This document shows, in pieces, positions 1 to 9,359 of a DNA stretch of 64,000 nt. The translations under genes were made by a program, and so were the position numbers. Location of the stretch: assembly GCA_964531225.1 (NCBI GenBank), contig CAZHDB010000005.1:1-64000 (forward strand), given 5' to 3'. Under the pieces are notes generated by a model. The model worked only from the letters and a program-made list of their open reading frames with translations. It was not told where the DNA came from and did no database searches. Source of the DNA: CAZHDB01 sp964531225. GTDB lineage: Archaea > Thermoproteota > Thermoprotei_A > Sulfolobales > Desulfurococcaceae. Every line of letters starts with the position of its first letter. Position 1 is the first letter of the stretch.

Positions 1-1097
1 GGGAAGTCAACGATCTTGCCACTATAGAGCTTACCCCGGACCTCAATATCAATTGATTCACCGAATAATGCATACCGTGAATCTATATATGCCTGGGCAA
101 TACCTCGTTTAAGTACGGGTGAAAATGAACCACTAGTAACCCATCCAACAAGGACATCCTCTATAAATAACTTGTAGCCCTGCCTAGGTATTATACGGGC
201 AAACTTCTTCTTCATCTTAATACCTACACGTATCCACCGAACACCCTCTTTCCTATAAGTTCTTAAAGCCTCCTCACCTACAAACCCGTGTTTATCCCAA
301 TCAATAGCTCCAAGGCCGTACCTTAAGCTTAAAGCACAGGGGAACTTCAATGGATCTTCTCCATACTCATGTTCGCCTAGTACAAATCCCATCTCCATAC
401 GAAGACTATCCCTTGCAATAACACCACAGGGTTTAACACCTTTCTCAATAAGCTTCTCTATAAGTGTCTGTATAGCTTTCGGCTCTCCCCAAATCTCAAA
501 ACCATCTTCTCCAGTCCAACCACTACGACTTACTAGATAGTACTTTGATCCAGCAATTTCTTCATTCATTCTAAACTCCAAGATCCTAAGATCACTAGCC
601 CATGAAGCTCCAAGAGACTCCAAGATCTCAGGAGCTTTAGGGCCTTGTAAAGCAATCATTGCATATTTAAAAGTAAGATCCTCTATCTCTACTTTATACT
701 TCCTAGACTCTATAACCTCCCTGAAATAATTGATCATTTTTTCACGATAGGGCGCATTAGTTACTACAAGCCATTCCTCATCACTAATTTTATAGAGCAT
801 TTCATCATCCTTAACACGAGCCCATTGATTAAGGGCTAGTGTTGGACCGCTAAGAAAGAATTCTTTCGTCTTCTCGAGATTTCTTGTATATATATACTGT
901 ATAAATGGTATGACGTCAGGACCGCTAAGCCTTAAACGGCCCATATGACTTACATCAAAAAGCCCAACATCTCTTCGGACGGCCATGTGTTCCTCAATCG
1001 AACTAGTATACTTCATAGGTACAATCCATCCGCCGAACTCGCCAGTATCAGCTCCAAGTTTTTCGACATGGTAATCCAGTAAAAGTGTTTTAAGCAT
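1..1097 (-). CDS. gcvT: Glycine cleavage system T protein (aminomethyltransferase), C-terminus cut by window edge
   Basis: The minus-strand frame opens at ATG 1097 and runs off the left edge, giving 365 codons. The start has GGTGATAGG just upstream. The translation begins MLKTLLLDYH and carries typical GcvT stretches: GGWIVPMKY, VGLFDVSHMGRL, ALQGPKAPEIL and SRSGWTGEDGFEIW. GcvT takes the aminomethyl group from lipoyl-GcvH and passes the one-carbon unit to a folate or, in archaea, a pterin cofactor, releasing ammonia. It is divergent from the gcvP genes, with about 175 bp between them that must hold both promoters. GcvH is not in this window. The family typically has about 360-370 residues, so only a few residues should be missing. 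Confidence 0.93.
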   Translation of the reverse strand, partial: MLKTLLLDYHVEKLGADTGEFGGWIVPMKYTSSIEEHMAVRRDVGLFDVSHMGRLRLSGPDVIPFIQYIYTRNLEKTKEFFLSGPTLALNQWARVKDDEMLYKISDEEWLVVTNAPYREKMINYFREVIESRKYKVEIEDLTFKYAMIALQGPKAPEILESLGASWASDLRILEFRMNEEIAGSKYYLVSRSGWTGEDGFEIWGEPKAIQTLIEKLIEKGVKPCGVIARDSLRMEMGFVLGEHEYGEDPLKFPCALSLRYGLGAIDWDKHGFVGEEALRTYRKEGVRWIRVGIKMKKKFARIIPRQGYKLFIEDVLVGWVTSGSFSPVLKRGIAQAYIDSRYALFGESIDIEVRGKLYSGKIVDF

Positions 1098-1272
1098 GTA
1101 CCTATCACCATTTATTCATGATAGTATACTTGTACTAAAATCTTATTATTCTCAAGTTACTAGAGCACATATACGTCACGAAGTTTATGGTCTTGAAAGA
1201 GTTTCTTAGTATATTTGGCATAATTGTTTTTATTCCTCAAGAAATTATTCATATTAATTGGTGTTTTAGGCA

Positions 1273-2682
1273 TTGGTTAAGCATCCTTGGTTACCCAATT
1301 CTCCTAATGAGATTAAAGAGGAGATGCTTAAGAGAATAGGTGTTAATGATGTTAAAGAATTATTCATGGACATCCCGGATAAGGCTTGTGTAAGGAATTG
1401 GGATAATTTAAAAATAGGTCTTGGTAGGCCCTTATCCGAGATCGAGGTTAGAAAATTTGTTGATGAAAGGCTTAGTCGGAACAAGGTCTTTAAGAACCCA
1501 CCGCCGTTCCTTGGAGCAGGTGCTTGGCCTCACTATGTACCTGCTGTTGTCAAGTATATTGTATCACGTGGTGAATTCCTTACTGCTTATACGCCTTATC
1601 AGGCTGAGGCTAGTTATGGATTGATGCAGGCATTGTTTGAGTACCAGAGTCTTATGGCAGAGTTATTGGAGATGGAGGTTGTTAATGCTAGTATGTATGA
1701 TTGGGGCTCTGCTCTTGCAGAAGCTGTTCTCATGGCTATGAGAATTCTACGGAAGACTGGCAAGGTATTAGTGCCTTCTACAATGAATCCTTTTCATAAA
1801 CAGGTTTTAGAGACATATACTTGGCCTAAAGATGTAGTTATTGAAGAGGTAAAACATGACCCTGATAAGGGTACAATGGATCTAGAGGATCTTAAGAATA
1901 AGCTCTCTATAGGAGACGTAGTAGCAGTCTATATTGAGAATCCCAGCTTCCTAGGATTTATTGAGGAGAATGCAAAGGATATAGGCGAAATAACCCACGA
2001 TCACAAAGCCATTTACATCATAGGCATTGATCCATTAAGTCTAGGGCTTTTAGAAGCACCCGGAAATCTTGAAGCCGATATAGCTATTGGCGAGGGCCAG
2101 CCCCTTGGACTAGGCCTTAACTATGGAGGCCCATATTTAGGCATTTTCGCTACAAGATTTAAAATGAAATATGTAAGGCAAATGCCTGGAAGAATCATTG
2201 GTTTAACAACAACTACTGATGGCAAGCAAAGAGCTTTCTCAATGATTCTACAGACCCGTGAGCAACATATTCGTAGGGAAAAGGCTACTAGTAATATATG
2301 TACTAATGAGGCATTGTGTGCTGTTGCAGCTGCTGTCTACCTAGCTCTTCTCGGTAAGGAGGGTATTAGGAAGCTAGGTGAACTAATATATTATAGGTCG
2401 CATTATGCAGCATACAAGCTCTCAAAGATCAATGGTATAGTTGCTCCTAGGTATAATGCTGATTTCTTTAAAGAATTTGTTGTAGACTTCAACAATACTG
2501 GTTTAGAATACAGCATCATACATGAGGAGTTGTTAAAGAAGGGAATACATGGGGGTCTCTATCTAAAACCATACCTTCCATGGCTTGGTGAGTCAGCGCT
2601 ATACTGTGTTACTGAGCTACATACTAAGCAGGATATAGATCTATTAGCAAAGGCATTAGAGGAGATAGTCTATAGGAGGTGA
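1273..2682 (+). CDS. gcvPA: Glycine dehydrogenase (decarboxylating) subunit 1
   Basis: A 469-residue N-terminal half of the glycine decarboxylase P protein, the split form usual in archaea and many bacteria. The start is TTG 1273, followed by VKHPWLPNSP; the preceding GGTG is a weak Shine-Dalgarno. The family segments FLGAGAWPHYVP, YTPYQAEASYG and EGQPLGLGLNYGGPYLG are present. With GcvPB it forms the PLP enzyme that decarboxylates glycine and loads the aminomethyl group on lipoyl-GcvH. It is first in a gcvPA-gcvPB-lpd cluster, and only 6 nt separate it from gcvPB, so the two are surely cotranscribed. Confidence 0.95.
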   Translation: MVKHPWLPNSPNEIKEEMLKRIGVNDVKELFMDIPDKACVRNWDNLKIGLGRPLSEIEVRKFVDERLSRNKVFKNPPPFLGAGAWPHYVPAVVKYIVSRGEFLTAYTPYQAEASYGLMQALFEYQSLMAELLEMEVVNASMYDWGSALAEAVLMAMRILRKTGKVLVPSTMNPFHKQVLETYTWPKDVVIEEVKHDPDKGTMDLEDLKNKLSIGDVVAVYIENPSFLGFIEENAKDIGEITHDHKAIYIIGIDPLSLGLLEAPGNLEADIAIGEGQPLGLGLNYGGPYLGIFATRFKMKYVRQMPGRIIGLTTTTDGKQRAFSMILQTREQHIRREKATSNICTNEALCAVAAAVYLALLGKEGIRKLGELIYYRSHYAAYKLSKINGIVAPRYNADFFKEFVVDFNNTGLEYSIIHEELLKKGIHGGLYLKPYLPWLGESALYCVTELHTKQDIDLLAKALEEIVYRR

Positions 2683-2688
2683 TTATGG

Positions 2689-4257
2689 TTGTATAGACAA
2701 GCTAAATGGCCTGAGCCACTAATATTTGAACTAAGTAAATCGGGTAGAATAGGGTTCCTCGTCCCAGATCCGGAGCCCGAGATCAAAGAGGTTATTGGAA
2801 ATATAAAAATACCTGAAAAAATACGTAGGAAAAGTCCTCCCGAGCTTCCAATGGTTTCTGAGGTTGGAGTTCTAAGGCATTACGTTAACCTTACTCAGAT
2901 GAGCTATGGAGTCGATAATGGCCCTGTACCACTTGGTTCATGTACTATGAAATATAATCCGAGAATAGGCCTTGAAATAGCAAGTGATGAGAGAATTACA
3001 TGGATACATCCCTTACAAGATGAGAGAACTATACAGGGACTGTTAGAGATACTATACCTATTACAGCAATGGCTTGCAGAAGTAACTGGTATGGATGCAT
3101 GCTCTCTACATCCAGCGGCCGGTGCTCATGGAGAACTAGCTGGTGTATTGATCATACGTAAATATCATGAATTACGTGGACAACTAGATCGTAAGAAGGA
3201 GATCATAATACCCGATTCAGCTCATGGCACGAACCCTGCTAGTTCTTCAATGGCTGGTTTCCATGTTATAGAGATACCTTCTAACGAGGATGGAAATATT
3301 GATATGGATGCATTCTATGAAGCACTATCCGACTCTACAGCTGGTCTTATGATAACCAATCCTAGTACATTAGGATTATTTGAAGAACATATACTAGAAA
3401 TTGCCAAGGCAATCCATGAAGTCGATGGATTATTGTATTATGATGGTGCCAACTTAAATGGGATAATGGGCTATACGAGGCCTGGAGACATGGGATTCGA
3501 TATAGCCCATATAAATATTCATAAGACTTTCTCAGCACCTCATGGTGGAGGGGGTCCAGGGGCAGGTCCAGTATGTGTAAAGGACCGAATTGTTGATAAG
3601 GAAAAGAATATTAAGTTATCGGATCTACTTCCAGGCCCTAGAGTAATATATGATTGTGATAATGGATTATATAGGGTTAAATGGCCAGGGAAATATTCCA
3701 TTGGTATGCTTAAGTCCTTCTTTGGAAACATTATTCCTTTAATATGGGGCTTTGTTTACATGTTATCACTTGGTCCACAGGGTTTAAGAGAGGTTACTGA
3801 ACAAGCCGTTATTAACACCAACTACTTTATGAAGCTTATGGAAGGCGTTAAGGGCTATAGCCTATCTTATGGAGAGGGTAGATACCGTAAGCACGAAATC
3901 GTATATAGTGCTGAGCCTCTTCATAGAGATACCGGTATATCTGCTGAAGACGTTGCTAAAGCATTGCTAGATAGAGGCTTCTATGCACCAACAATATACT
4001 TCCCGCTAATCGTTAAAGAGGCCCTCATGATAGAGTTTACAGATACTGAGACTAAGGAGAATATTGAAAAATATGCGAAGGCTTTAAAAGAGATTGCTGA
4101 AAAAGCATACGTAGATCCAGACTCTATAAAGAGATCGCCTGTTAATACAGCTGTTGGTAGGGTCGATAATGTTAAAGCTAGCCACCCAAGAACAGTAACA
4201 CCTAGTTGGCGTGTATATAGGCTTAGAATGAAAGGCGAAATAAAGGGTCTTAAATGA
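2689..4257 (+). CDS. gcvPB: Glycine dehydrogenase (decarboxylating) subunit 2, PLP-binding
   Basis: A 522-residue C-terminal half of the P protein. It starts at TTG 2689, 9 nt after a perfect GGAGG (2675-2679) that overlaps the end of gcvPA. The ATG at 2686 is out of frame and closes at once. The PLP lysine lies in NIHKTFSAPHGGGGPG, and the segments GSCTMKYNP, SLHPAAGAHGE and DSAHGTNPASS are characteristic. Together with GcvPA it forms the complete decarboxylase. Lpd follows after a 75-bp spacer that contains GGAGG at 4273-4277, too far from the lpd start to serve it. Confidence 0.95.
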   Translation: MYRQAKWPEPLIFELSKSGRIGFLVPDPEPEIKEVIGNIKIPEKIRRKSPPELPMVSEVGVLRHYVNLTQMSYGVDNGPVPLGSCTMKYNPRIGLEIASDERITWIHPLQDERTIQGLLEILYLLQQWLAEVTGMDACSLHPAAGAHGELAGVLIIRKYHELRGQLDRKKEIIIPDSAHGTNPASSSMAGFHVIEIPSNEDGNIDMDAFYEALSDSTAGLMITNPSTLGLFEEHILEIAKAIHEVDGLLYYDGANLNGIMGYTRPGDMGFDIAHINIHKTFSAPHGGGGPGAGPVCVKDRIVDKEKNIKLSDLLPGPRVIYDCDNGLYRVKWPGKYSIGMLKSFFGNIIPLIWGFVYMLSLGPQGLREVTEQAVINTNYFMKLMEGVKGYSLSYGEGRYRKHEIVYSAEPLHRDTGISAEDVAKALLDRGFYAPTIYFPLIVKEALMIEFTDTETKENIEKYAKALKEIAEKAYVDPDSIKRSPVNTAVGRVDNVKASHPRTVTPSWRVYRLRMKGEIKGLK

Positions 4258-4332
4258 TCCCTTAGTAATTTAGGAGGATTTTTCCAACATAGTTATAATG
4301 TATTTTATTCTACCGAGAGATAGGGGATATAT

Positions 4333-5712
4333 GTGATTTCTAAGATTTATGACGTGATTGTTGTAGGTGGTGGTGTAGGAGGTTATCCAGCAGCTATAAA
4401 ACTTGCGCAACATGGATATAAAGTTGCACTTATTGAGGAACATCTACTTGGTGGAGAATGCACTAACTATGGATGCGTTCCCTCTAAGGCACTATATAGG
4501 ATAGCTCACTCCATAGATTCATTGGTAAGCGTTATAGGCCGATCTATTGGTGTTAGCTGGAGTGTTTTAAGGGAATGGGTTGAGAGTATAGTATCTGGTA
4601 CTAGAGAAGGTATAGCATATCTTCTTGAGAAATACGGTATCGACGTGATCAATGATCGGGCAAGACTGTCTAGTGCTGAAGGTATTGTAAAGCTATCTAA
4701 TGGAGAAGAGTTAAAGGCTAAAAACATAGTTCTAGCACTAGGTACTGATCCAAAGCCGTTACCCAATATAGGATTTGATGGTAGTGATATATTATCTAAT
4801 AGAGAAATATTTTATCTAAAGGAAATGTCTTCATCAATAGCGATTATAGGAGGTGGAGCTATTGGTGTTGAGCTTGCCTATATACTGTCATCCATAGGCA
4901 TAGATGTGTATCTTGTTGAGGCGTTGAAAAGACTTCTTCCAATGATGGATAGTGATATTGGTAAAGCAATTGAGAGATTTCTGGTTAGTAAGGGTGTTAA
5001 GGTATTTAAGAATACTCTGGCTACATCAATAAATAGATCTAGTGATGGGGGTCTTGAGATAACACTGTCTAATGGTAGTAGGTTTACTGTAGATAAGGTA
5101 CTTGTCTCCATAGGTAGAATTCCTAGGACTAAAGGGGTTGGTCTAGAGAATGCTAATGTAGAGATTAATGGTTATGGATATATTAGGCTATACGATGGCT
5201 ATAGGACGAGTAATCCAAGAATATATGCTTCAGGTGATGTAGTAGGGCCTCCATTGCTTGCCCAAAAGGCTATTATTGAAAGCATACTTGTAGCAAACTC
5301 CATAATGGGTAGGGATGTTAATAGGCTGGAGCCTGAGAAAATACCATTGGTAGTATTTTCTGGTCTTGAAATAGGTTCTATAGGTTTTTCTGAAGAGCAA
5401 CTCCGTGCTAAGGGCATTAGGTATAGAAAATATAAAATACCATTATCATTCTTATCGGCTGTACGTATTAAGGATAGTAGATATGGTTTTGTTAAAGCAT
5501 TGATCGGTGAGGATGACAAGTTTTATGGATTGCATATTGTTGCACCAAATGCATCTGAGGTAATATCATCATTTCTACCTATATATCTTGGTAAAATATC
5601 TGTTAATGAGGCAGCGTATATTCCATATCCGCATGTAACAGTTTCTGAAGCTGTACGCGATTTTGCAGAATACATTCTTGGAGAACCAATACATATGTTT
5701 ATTAGGAAATAA
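4333..5712 (+). CDS. lpd: Dihydrolipoamide dehydrogenase-like flavoprotein
   Basis: A 459-residue class I pyridine nucleotide-disulfide oxidoreductase. The N-terminal FAD site is VGGGVGGYPAAIKLA, the redox disulfide is CTNYGC, and the NAD-binding Rossmann motif IIGGGAIGVELAY lies mid-protein. Near the C-terminus YPHVTVSEA keeps the catalytic His and Glu, although the usual HPTxxE reads HVTVSE. The start is GTG 4333. Its place after gcvPA-gcvPB suggests it is the L protein that reoxidises dihydrolipoyl-GcvH. Another lipoyl substrate is possible because GcvH is not seen here. The stop lies in the 55-bp segment repeated on the other side of the assembly gap. Confidence 0.9.
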   Translation: MISKIYDVIVVGGGVGGYPAAIKLAQHGYKVALIEEHLLGGECTNYGCVPSKALYRIAHSIDSLVSVIGRSIGVSWSVLREWVESIVSGTREGIAYLLEKYGIDVINDRARLSSAEGIVKLSNGEELKAKNIVLALGTDPKPLPNIGFDGSDILSNREIFYLKEMSSSIAIIGGGAIGVELAYILSSIGIDVYLVEALKRLLPMMDSDIGKAIERFLVSKGVKVFKNTLATSINRSSDGGLEITLSNGSRFTVDKVLVSIGRIPRTKGVGLENANVEINGYGYIRLYDGYRTSNPRIYASGDVVGPPLLAQKAIIESILVANSIMGRDVNRLEPEKIPLVVFSGLEIGSIGFSEEQLRAKGIRYRKYKIPLSFLSAVRIKDSRYGFVKALIGEDDKFYGLHIVAPNASEVISSFLPIYLGKISVNEAAYIPYPHVTVSEAVRDFAEYILGEPIHMFIRK

Positions 5713-5755
5713 TTTTTTATATAGCTCTTCTTTATGAATCCCTGAGCTGAATTAA
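5701..5755 (+). repeat. 55-bp contig-end copy, left of the N gap
   Basis: These 55 bases, including the lpd stop codon, are identical to 5856-5910. They abut the N run directly on its left side. This is most likely the shared end of two contigs and not a genomic repeat. Confidence 0.9.
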
Positions 5756-5855
5756 NNNNNNNNNNNNNNNNNNNNNNNNNNNNNNNNNNNNNNNNNNNNN
5801 NNNNNNNNNNNNNNNNNNNNNNNNNNNNNNNNNNNNNNNNNNNNNNNNNNNNNNN
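5756..5855. other. Assembly gap of exactly 100 N
   Basis: A run of exactly 100 N, a common scaffolder default. The bases on each side repeat the same 55-mer, so the real distance between the contigs is probably zero and no sequence is missing. Any reading frame through this run is an artefact. Confidence 0.95.
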
Positions 5856-5910
5856 ATTAGGAAATAATTTTTTATATAGCTCTTCTTTATGAATCCCTGA
5901 GCTGAATTAA
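5856..5910 (+). repeat. 55-bp contig-end copy, right of the N gap
   Basis: Identical to 5701-5755 base for base. The following stretch to 6046 is non-coding and leads to the oxidoreductase operon. An AT-rich CTATATATT at about 6004-6012 could be its TATA box. Confidence 0.88.
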
Positions 5911-6046
5911 CCGACACGCCGCGTATTTGTAATAATGATTATGGTAATGCTTGTTCCATGTAGTGTTTCCAAGGGGATAATAGTTTAATGCCTCTGAGAA
6001 CATCTATATATTGTAGGTACTTGTAAGTAGAGTATGGGTGTATATA

Positions 6047-6640
6047 TTGCTTATAGAAATACTCTTCTATGGACGTGGTGGACAGGGAGGTGTAACTGCG
6101 GCAAATATATTGGTTGCCGCTGCTCTAAAGGAGGGTCTCTATGGACAAGGTTTTCCATTCTTTGGGGCTGAACGTAGAGGTGCGCCTGTACGTAGCTTTG
6201 CACGTATTAGTGATAAACCTATATTGAGGCATGGGATGTTTAGCGATGCTGATGTACTTGTTGTACTAGATCCTGGTTTGATCAAGATAGGATATACTCG
6301 GACGGCTACTATAAGAGATAATGGAGTTATTGTTGCTAATGCTCCATCGAAGGATCTTGTTACACCGGATAAGTTCAAATTGAGTGGTAAGGCAAAGATT
6401 TATATTGTTGATGCTACCGATATTGCCCTACGTAATAATCTTATTGTTGCTGGATGGCCTGTTGTCAATACTAGTATGCTTGGCGCTCTCTCTAAGGCTC
6501 TAGGCTTAATTAAGGTTGATAACATGGCTGCTGCTGTTAAGGAGTATTTTGGCGGTAAAATTGGGGAGGTTAATGCTAAGGCTGTTTATGAAGCCTATAA
6601 TGAGACTAAATACATTGGTGAATATGTTTCTAAGAGGTGA
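6047..6640 (+). CDS. porG: 2-oxoacid:ferredoxin oxidoreductase, gamma subunit
   Basis: The gamma subunit of a pyruvate/2-oxoacid:ferredoxin oxidoreductase, about 197 residues. The N-terminus has the hallmark FYGRGGQGGVTAANIL, then FGAERRGAPVRSF. I place the start at TTG 6047, where GGGTG (6036-6040) sits 6 nt upstream; the in-frame GTG at 6038 is part of that ribosome-binding site. The enzyme oxidatively decarboxylates a 2-oxoacid with CoA and passes electrons to ferredoxin. It leads a gamma-delta-alpha-beta operon ending at 9003. The sequence alone does not tell pyruvate from branched-chain 2-oxoacids. Confidence 0.92.
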   Translation: MLIEILFYGRGGQGGVTAANILVAAALKEGLYGQGFPFFGAERRGAPVRSFARISDKPILRHGMFSDADVLVVLDPGLIKIGYTRTATIRDNGVIVANAPSKDLVTPDKFKLSGKAKIYIVDATDIALRNNLIVAGWPVVNTSMLGALSKALGLIKVDNMAAAVKEYFGGKIGEVNAKAVYEAYNETKYIGEYVSKR

Positions 6641-6646
6641 TCTTGT

Positions 6647-6919
6647 TTGGTCGAGATCATACCTATTCAATATAAGGTTCCTATAGCCAAGCCTAAGGTT
6701 GGTGTAGCTGGTAAGACTGGTTCTTGGAGATGGATCAAACCTGTCGTAGACAATAATAGATGTAATAAATGTTTTCAATGCGAGATTTATTGTCCGGATA
6801 ACGCGATCATTGTCGATCCAGAGAAGGGTGTCACTATTAATTATGATTACTGTAAGGGCTGTGGTATTTGTTCAGAGGTTTGCCCTGTAAAAGCTATTAC
6901 AATGATTAAGGAGGCTTGA
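6647..6919 (+). CDS. porD: 2-oxoacid:ferredoxin oxidoreductase, delta (ferredoxin) subunit
   Basis: A 90-residue ferredoxin-type subunit with two complete 4Fe-4S motifs, CNKCFQCEIYCP and CKGCGICSEVCP. These form the electron wire from the thiamine site to the external ferredoxin. The start is TTG 6647, with GAGGTGAT overlapping the porG stop. The TGA stop at 6917-6919 sits inside the porA ribosome-binding region, so translation is coupled. Confidence 0.93.
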   Translation: MVEIIPIQYKVPIAKPKVGVAGKTGSWRWIKPVVDNNRCNKCFQCEIYCPDNAIIVDPEKGVTINYDYCKGCGICSEVCPVKAITMIKEA

Positions 6920-6924
6920 TGGTT

Positions 6925-8100
6925 ATGCCCAAGGTTATTCTTACTGGAAACTATACTGTTGCACTCGCTGCTAAGATGGCTCGTGTAGATGTTGTTGCCG
7001 CATACCCTATTACTCCACAGACAGGTATTGTTGAAAAATTAGCGGAGTATATTGATAAGGGTGAGCTAGATGCTGTAATGATCAGGGTTGAATCTGAGCA
7101 TTCAGCATTGGCGGCAACATTTGGCGCTGCAGTAGCAGGTGCTAGAGCATTTACTGCAACAAGTAGCCATGGACTACTCTATATGCATGAATGGGTACAT
7201 TGGGTTTCCCGTGCAAGAATACCTGTTGTAATGGCTATTGTTACTAGAACTATAGGCCCTCCATGGAATATATGGTCTAGTTACGAGGACTTCTTTGGAC
7301 AACGTGATACTGGATGGATACTTGGATTCGCCATGGATAACCAGGAGGTTTTCGATATGACTATACAAGCATTCAAGATTAGTGAGGATCCAAGAGTGTA
7401 TCTCCCAGTGCTTATTGGTTTAGACGCATTTACATTGAGTCATACTACAATGCCTGTTGATACACCCGAACAAGAAGAACTCGATAAATGGCTTGGACCT
7501 AGGAGGCAGGGATACGTAATCGACGGTAGTGAGCCACTAGCTTTAGGTAATCTTGCATGGCCTGAAGATAGTGAAGAATTCTTTATGGATCTCCAGCGAG
7601 GCATGGAGGAAGCTAAGAAGGTTATTAGAGAGGTTGATGAAAGTTATGGAAAAACATTTGGTAGGAAATATGGAGGGCTTATACATTGTTATCACTGCGA
7701 AGATGCTAAGTATCATGCCGTAATAATGGGTGCTTGGAGCGGTGATTTAATGGAGGCAGTGGACATTCTTCGTGAAGAAGGCTATCCAATAGGCCTTATA
7801 CGTATGAGATTTATACGCCCATTCCCTGATGAGGAAATGTACGAGATACTTAATGGTTCAAAAGGAGTCATAGTATTTGACCGTGCAATAAGCTTTGGAA
7901 GCTTGGGTCCATTATACTTGGATGTTGCTGCTAATTTGACCAAATATACACGTAAACTACCTTATATGAGAAATATTGTTGCTGGTGTTGGCGGGGTTAA
8001 TGTAACTCATAAAGACTTTTATGAACTAGTTAGGACTACAATAGATGATCTTGAGAAGGGTGTTGAACCACCTGTATTTACATGGTATCATCGGAGGTGA
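6925..8100 (+). CDS. porA: 2-oxoacid:ferredoxin oxidoreductase, alpha subunit
   Basis: The alpha subunit, about 391 residues, beginning MPKVILTGNYTVALAAKMA. The domain I signature VVAAYPITPQTGIVE is near the N-terminus. Three starts are possible (TTG 6916, ATG 6919, ATG 6925). I chose 6925 because GGAGG (6910-6914) is then 10 nt upstream, as in porB and gcvPB. The alpha subunit provides the pyrimidine side of the thiamine diphosphate site and the 2-oxoacid pocket. It is followed by porB after 6 nt. Confidence 0.93.
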   Translation: MPKVILTGNYTVALAAKMARVDVVAAYPITPQTGIVEKLAEYIDKGELDAVMIRVESEHSALAATFGAAVAGARAFTATSSHGLLYMHEWVHWVSRARIPVVMAIVTRTIGPPWNIWSSYEDFFGQRDTGWILGFAMDNQEVFDMTIQAFKISEDPRVYLPVLIGLDAFTLSHTTMPVDTPEQEELDKWLGPRRQGYVIDGSEPLALGNLAWPEDSEEFFMDLQRGMEEAKKVIREVDESYGKTFGRKYGGLIHCYHCEDAKYHAVIMGAWSGDLMEAVDILREEGYPIGLIRMRFIRPFPDEEMYEILNGSKGVIVFDRAISFGSLGPLYLDVAANLTKYTRKLPYMRNIVAGVGGVNVTHKDFYELVRTTIDDLEKGVEPPVFTWYHRR

Positions 8101-8106
8101 TCATGT

Positions 8107-9003
8107 ATGGCCAGACCCATTCCACCTCTGCCACGTGATATGAGGAATACCGTATTGCCAGGCCACTCGGCGTGTCATGGTTGTCCAATAACTATGGGAT
8201 TGAAAGTTGTTGGTGCCGCATTTGGTAATAAGGTAGTACTCGTTGTACCTGCTTGCTGTACCAGCGTTGTTGTCGGAGCATGGCCTGGAAACGCATTTAA
8301 TGGAAGCATAGTCCATGTTGCATTTGCAAGTGCAGCGGCTGTTGCAAGCGGTATAGCTGAAGGACTACGGAAGAGAGGAGTGAAGGATGTACAGGTTGTT
8401 GCATGGGCTGGTGATGGGGGTACTGCAGATATAGGTATGGCTAGTCTAAGTGGAGCTGCAGAACGGAATAACGACTTTATCTACATAATGTATGATAATG
8501 AGGCGTACATGAATACGGGTATTCAGAGATCTAGTGCAACTCCTGTCGGTGCATGGACAACTACCACTCCACTCGGCAAACTTGAGCCTAAGAAGGATAT
8601 TGCTAGAATAATGATTGCTCATGGAGTACCCTATGTAGCCACTGCTAGCGTAGGATATCCGCATGATTTTTATGCAAAGCTTAAGAAAGCGGCCAGCATT
8701 AGAGGCTTTAAATTCATATATCTACATGCTCCATGTCCCACGGGATGGAGATTTGATCCGGCATATACTGTCAAGGTTGCAAAATTAGCTGTGGAAACAG
8801 GGCTTGTAGCTCTCTATGAATACTATGATGGAAGAATACATCTATCAGGCCCTAGTAGACCCTATCTTGATAAGAATAAGAGAAAGCCTATAGAGGAGTA
8901 TCTAAAGCTTCAAGGTAGATTTAAGAATATACGTGATGAGCATTTAAAGGTTATTGAGAAATATCTTGATGATATGTGGCTATGGATTAAGAAGCACATG
9001 TAG
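8107..9003 (+). CDS. porB: 2-oxoacid:ferredoxin oxidoreductase, beta subunit (thiamine diphosphate-binding)
   Basis: The 298-residue beta subunit. The thiamine diphosphate/Mg motif is AGDGGTADIG, followed by the typical DNEAYMNTGIQRS. Cysteines early in the protein (SACHGCP) and further ones along the chain would bind the proximal 4Fe-4S cluster. The ATG start at 8107 has GGAGG at 8093-8097, 9 nt upstream. It is last in the porGDAB operon. The intergenic 9004-9042 holds a tandem 15-bp repeat of CAAATACTTTTAAAC. Confidence 0.93.
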   Translation: MARPIPPLPRDMRNTVLPGHSACHGCPITMGLKVVGAAFGNKVVLVVPACCTSVVVGAWPGNAFNGSIVHVAFASAAAVASGIAEGLRKRGVKDVQVVAWAGDGGTADIGMASLSGAAERNNDFIYIMYDNEAYMNTGIQRSSATPVGAWTTTTPLGKLEPKKDIARIMIAHGVPYVATASVGYPHDFYAKLKKAASIRGFKFIYLHAPCPTGWRFDPAYTVKVAKLAVETGLVALYEYYDGRIHLSGPSRPYLDKNKRKPIEEYLKLQGRFKNIRDEHLKVIEKYLDDMWLWIKKHM

Positions 9004-9042
9004 TTTTTATTCAAATACTTTTAAACACAAATACTTTTAAAC

Positions 9043-9231
9043 CTACGTTGTAGGTAATGGGATCTTCTGTAATACGATAACAACTATTGTAAGAACTACA
9101 GCAAATATTATAATTACATAAGGCTTCATCTTAATCCCTACATCGGCTTCCTCATAGAATCTCACAAGTCCTGCAGCAGTAAATGGTCCGGGTGCTTCCT
9201 TTTTCTTCTTACCTTTCCTAGACTTAGGCAT
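9043..9231 (-). CDS. secG: Preprotein translocase Sec61-beta/SecG subunit
   Basis: A 62-residue protein with a basic start (MPKSRKGKKKK), the conserved FTAAGLVRFYEEAD segment, and one C-terminal membrane helix (IIIFAVVLTIVVIVLQ). This is the archaeal Sec61-beta layout: a cytosolic N-terminus and a single helix associated with the SecYE channel. The start is ATG 9231, preceded by GGGTG. It is convergent with porB and divergent from the MazG-like gene. Confidence 0.9.
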   Translation of the reverse strand: MPKSRKGKKKKEAPGPFTAAGLVRFYEEADVGIKMKPYVIIIFAVVLTIVVIVLQKIPLPTT

Positions 9232-9359
9232 TGCTTACACCCTTTATCGGCATAACAATTTATTTTATCTAGCTTAAAAATCCTTTGTTAATTATTCTTA
9301 TAGTAACCCTTATAGTCGGATTTAAATATCTTGATAAAGATTGTGGGTGGTGACTTATT

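Noticed and set aside
5732..5917. A minus-strand frame through the N run
   Set aside because: It exists only because N is read through. The sequence is an assembly gap flanked by the same 55-mer.
5911..6030. Possible C/D RNA (ATGATTA ... CTGA) before porG
   Set aside because: No C' or D' at a sensible distance, and the guide length is wrong.
8101..8316. Minus-strand frame inside porB
   Set aside because: A shadow of porB with no family features, and porB is certain.
9012..9041. Two tandem copies of a 15-bp sequence after porB
   Set aside because: Short AT-rich tandem in a 39-bp gap; perhaps a chance TATA-like repeat. There is no further copy or spacer, so not CRISPR.
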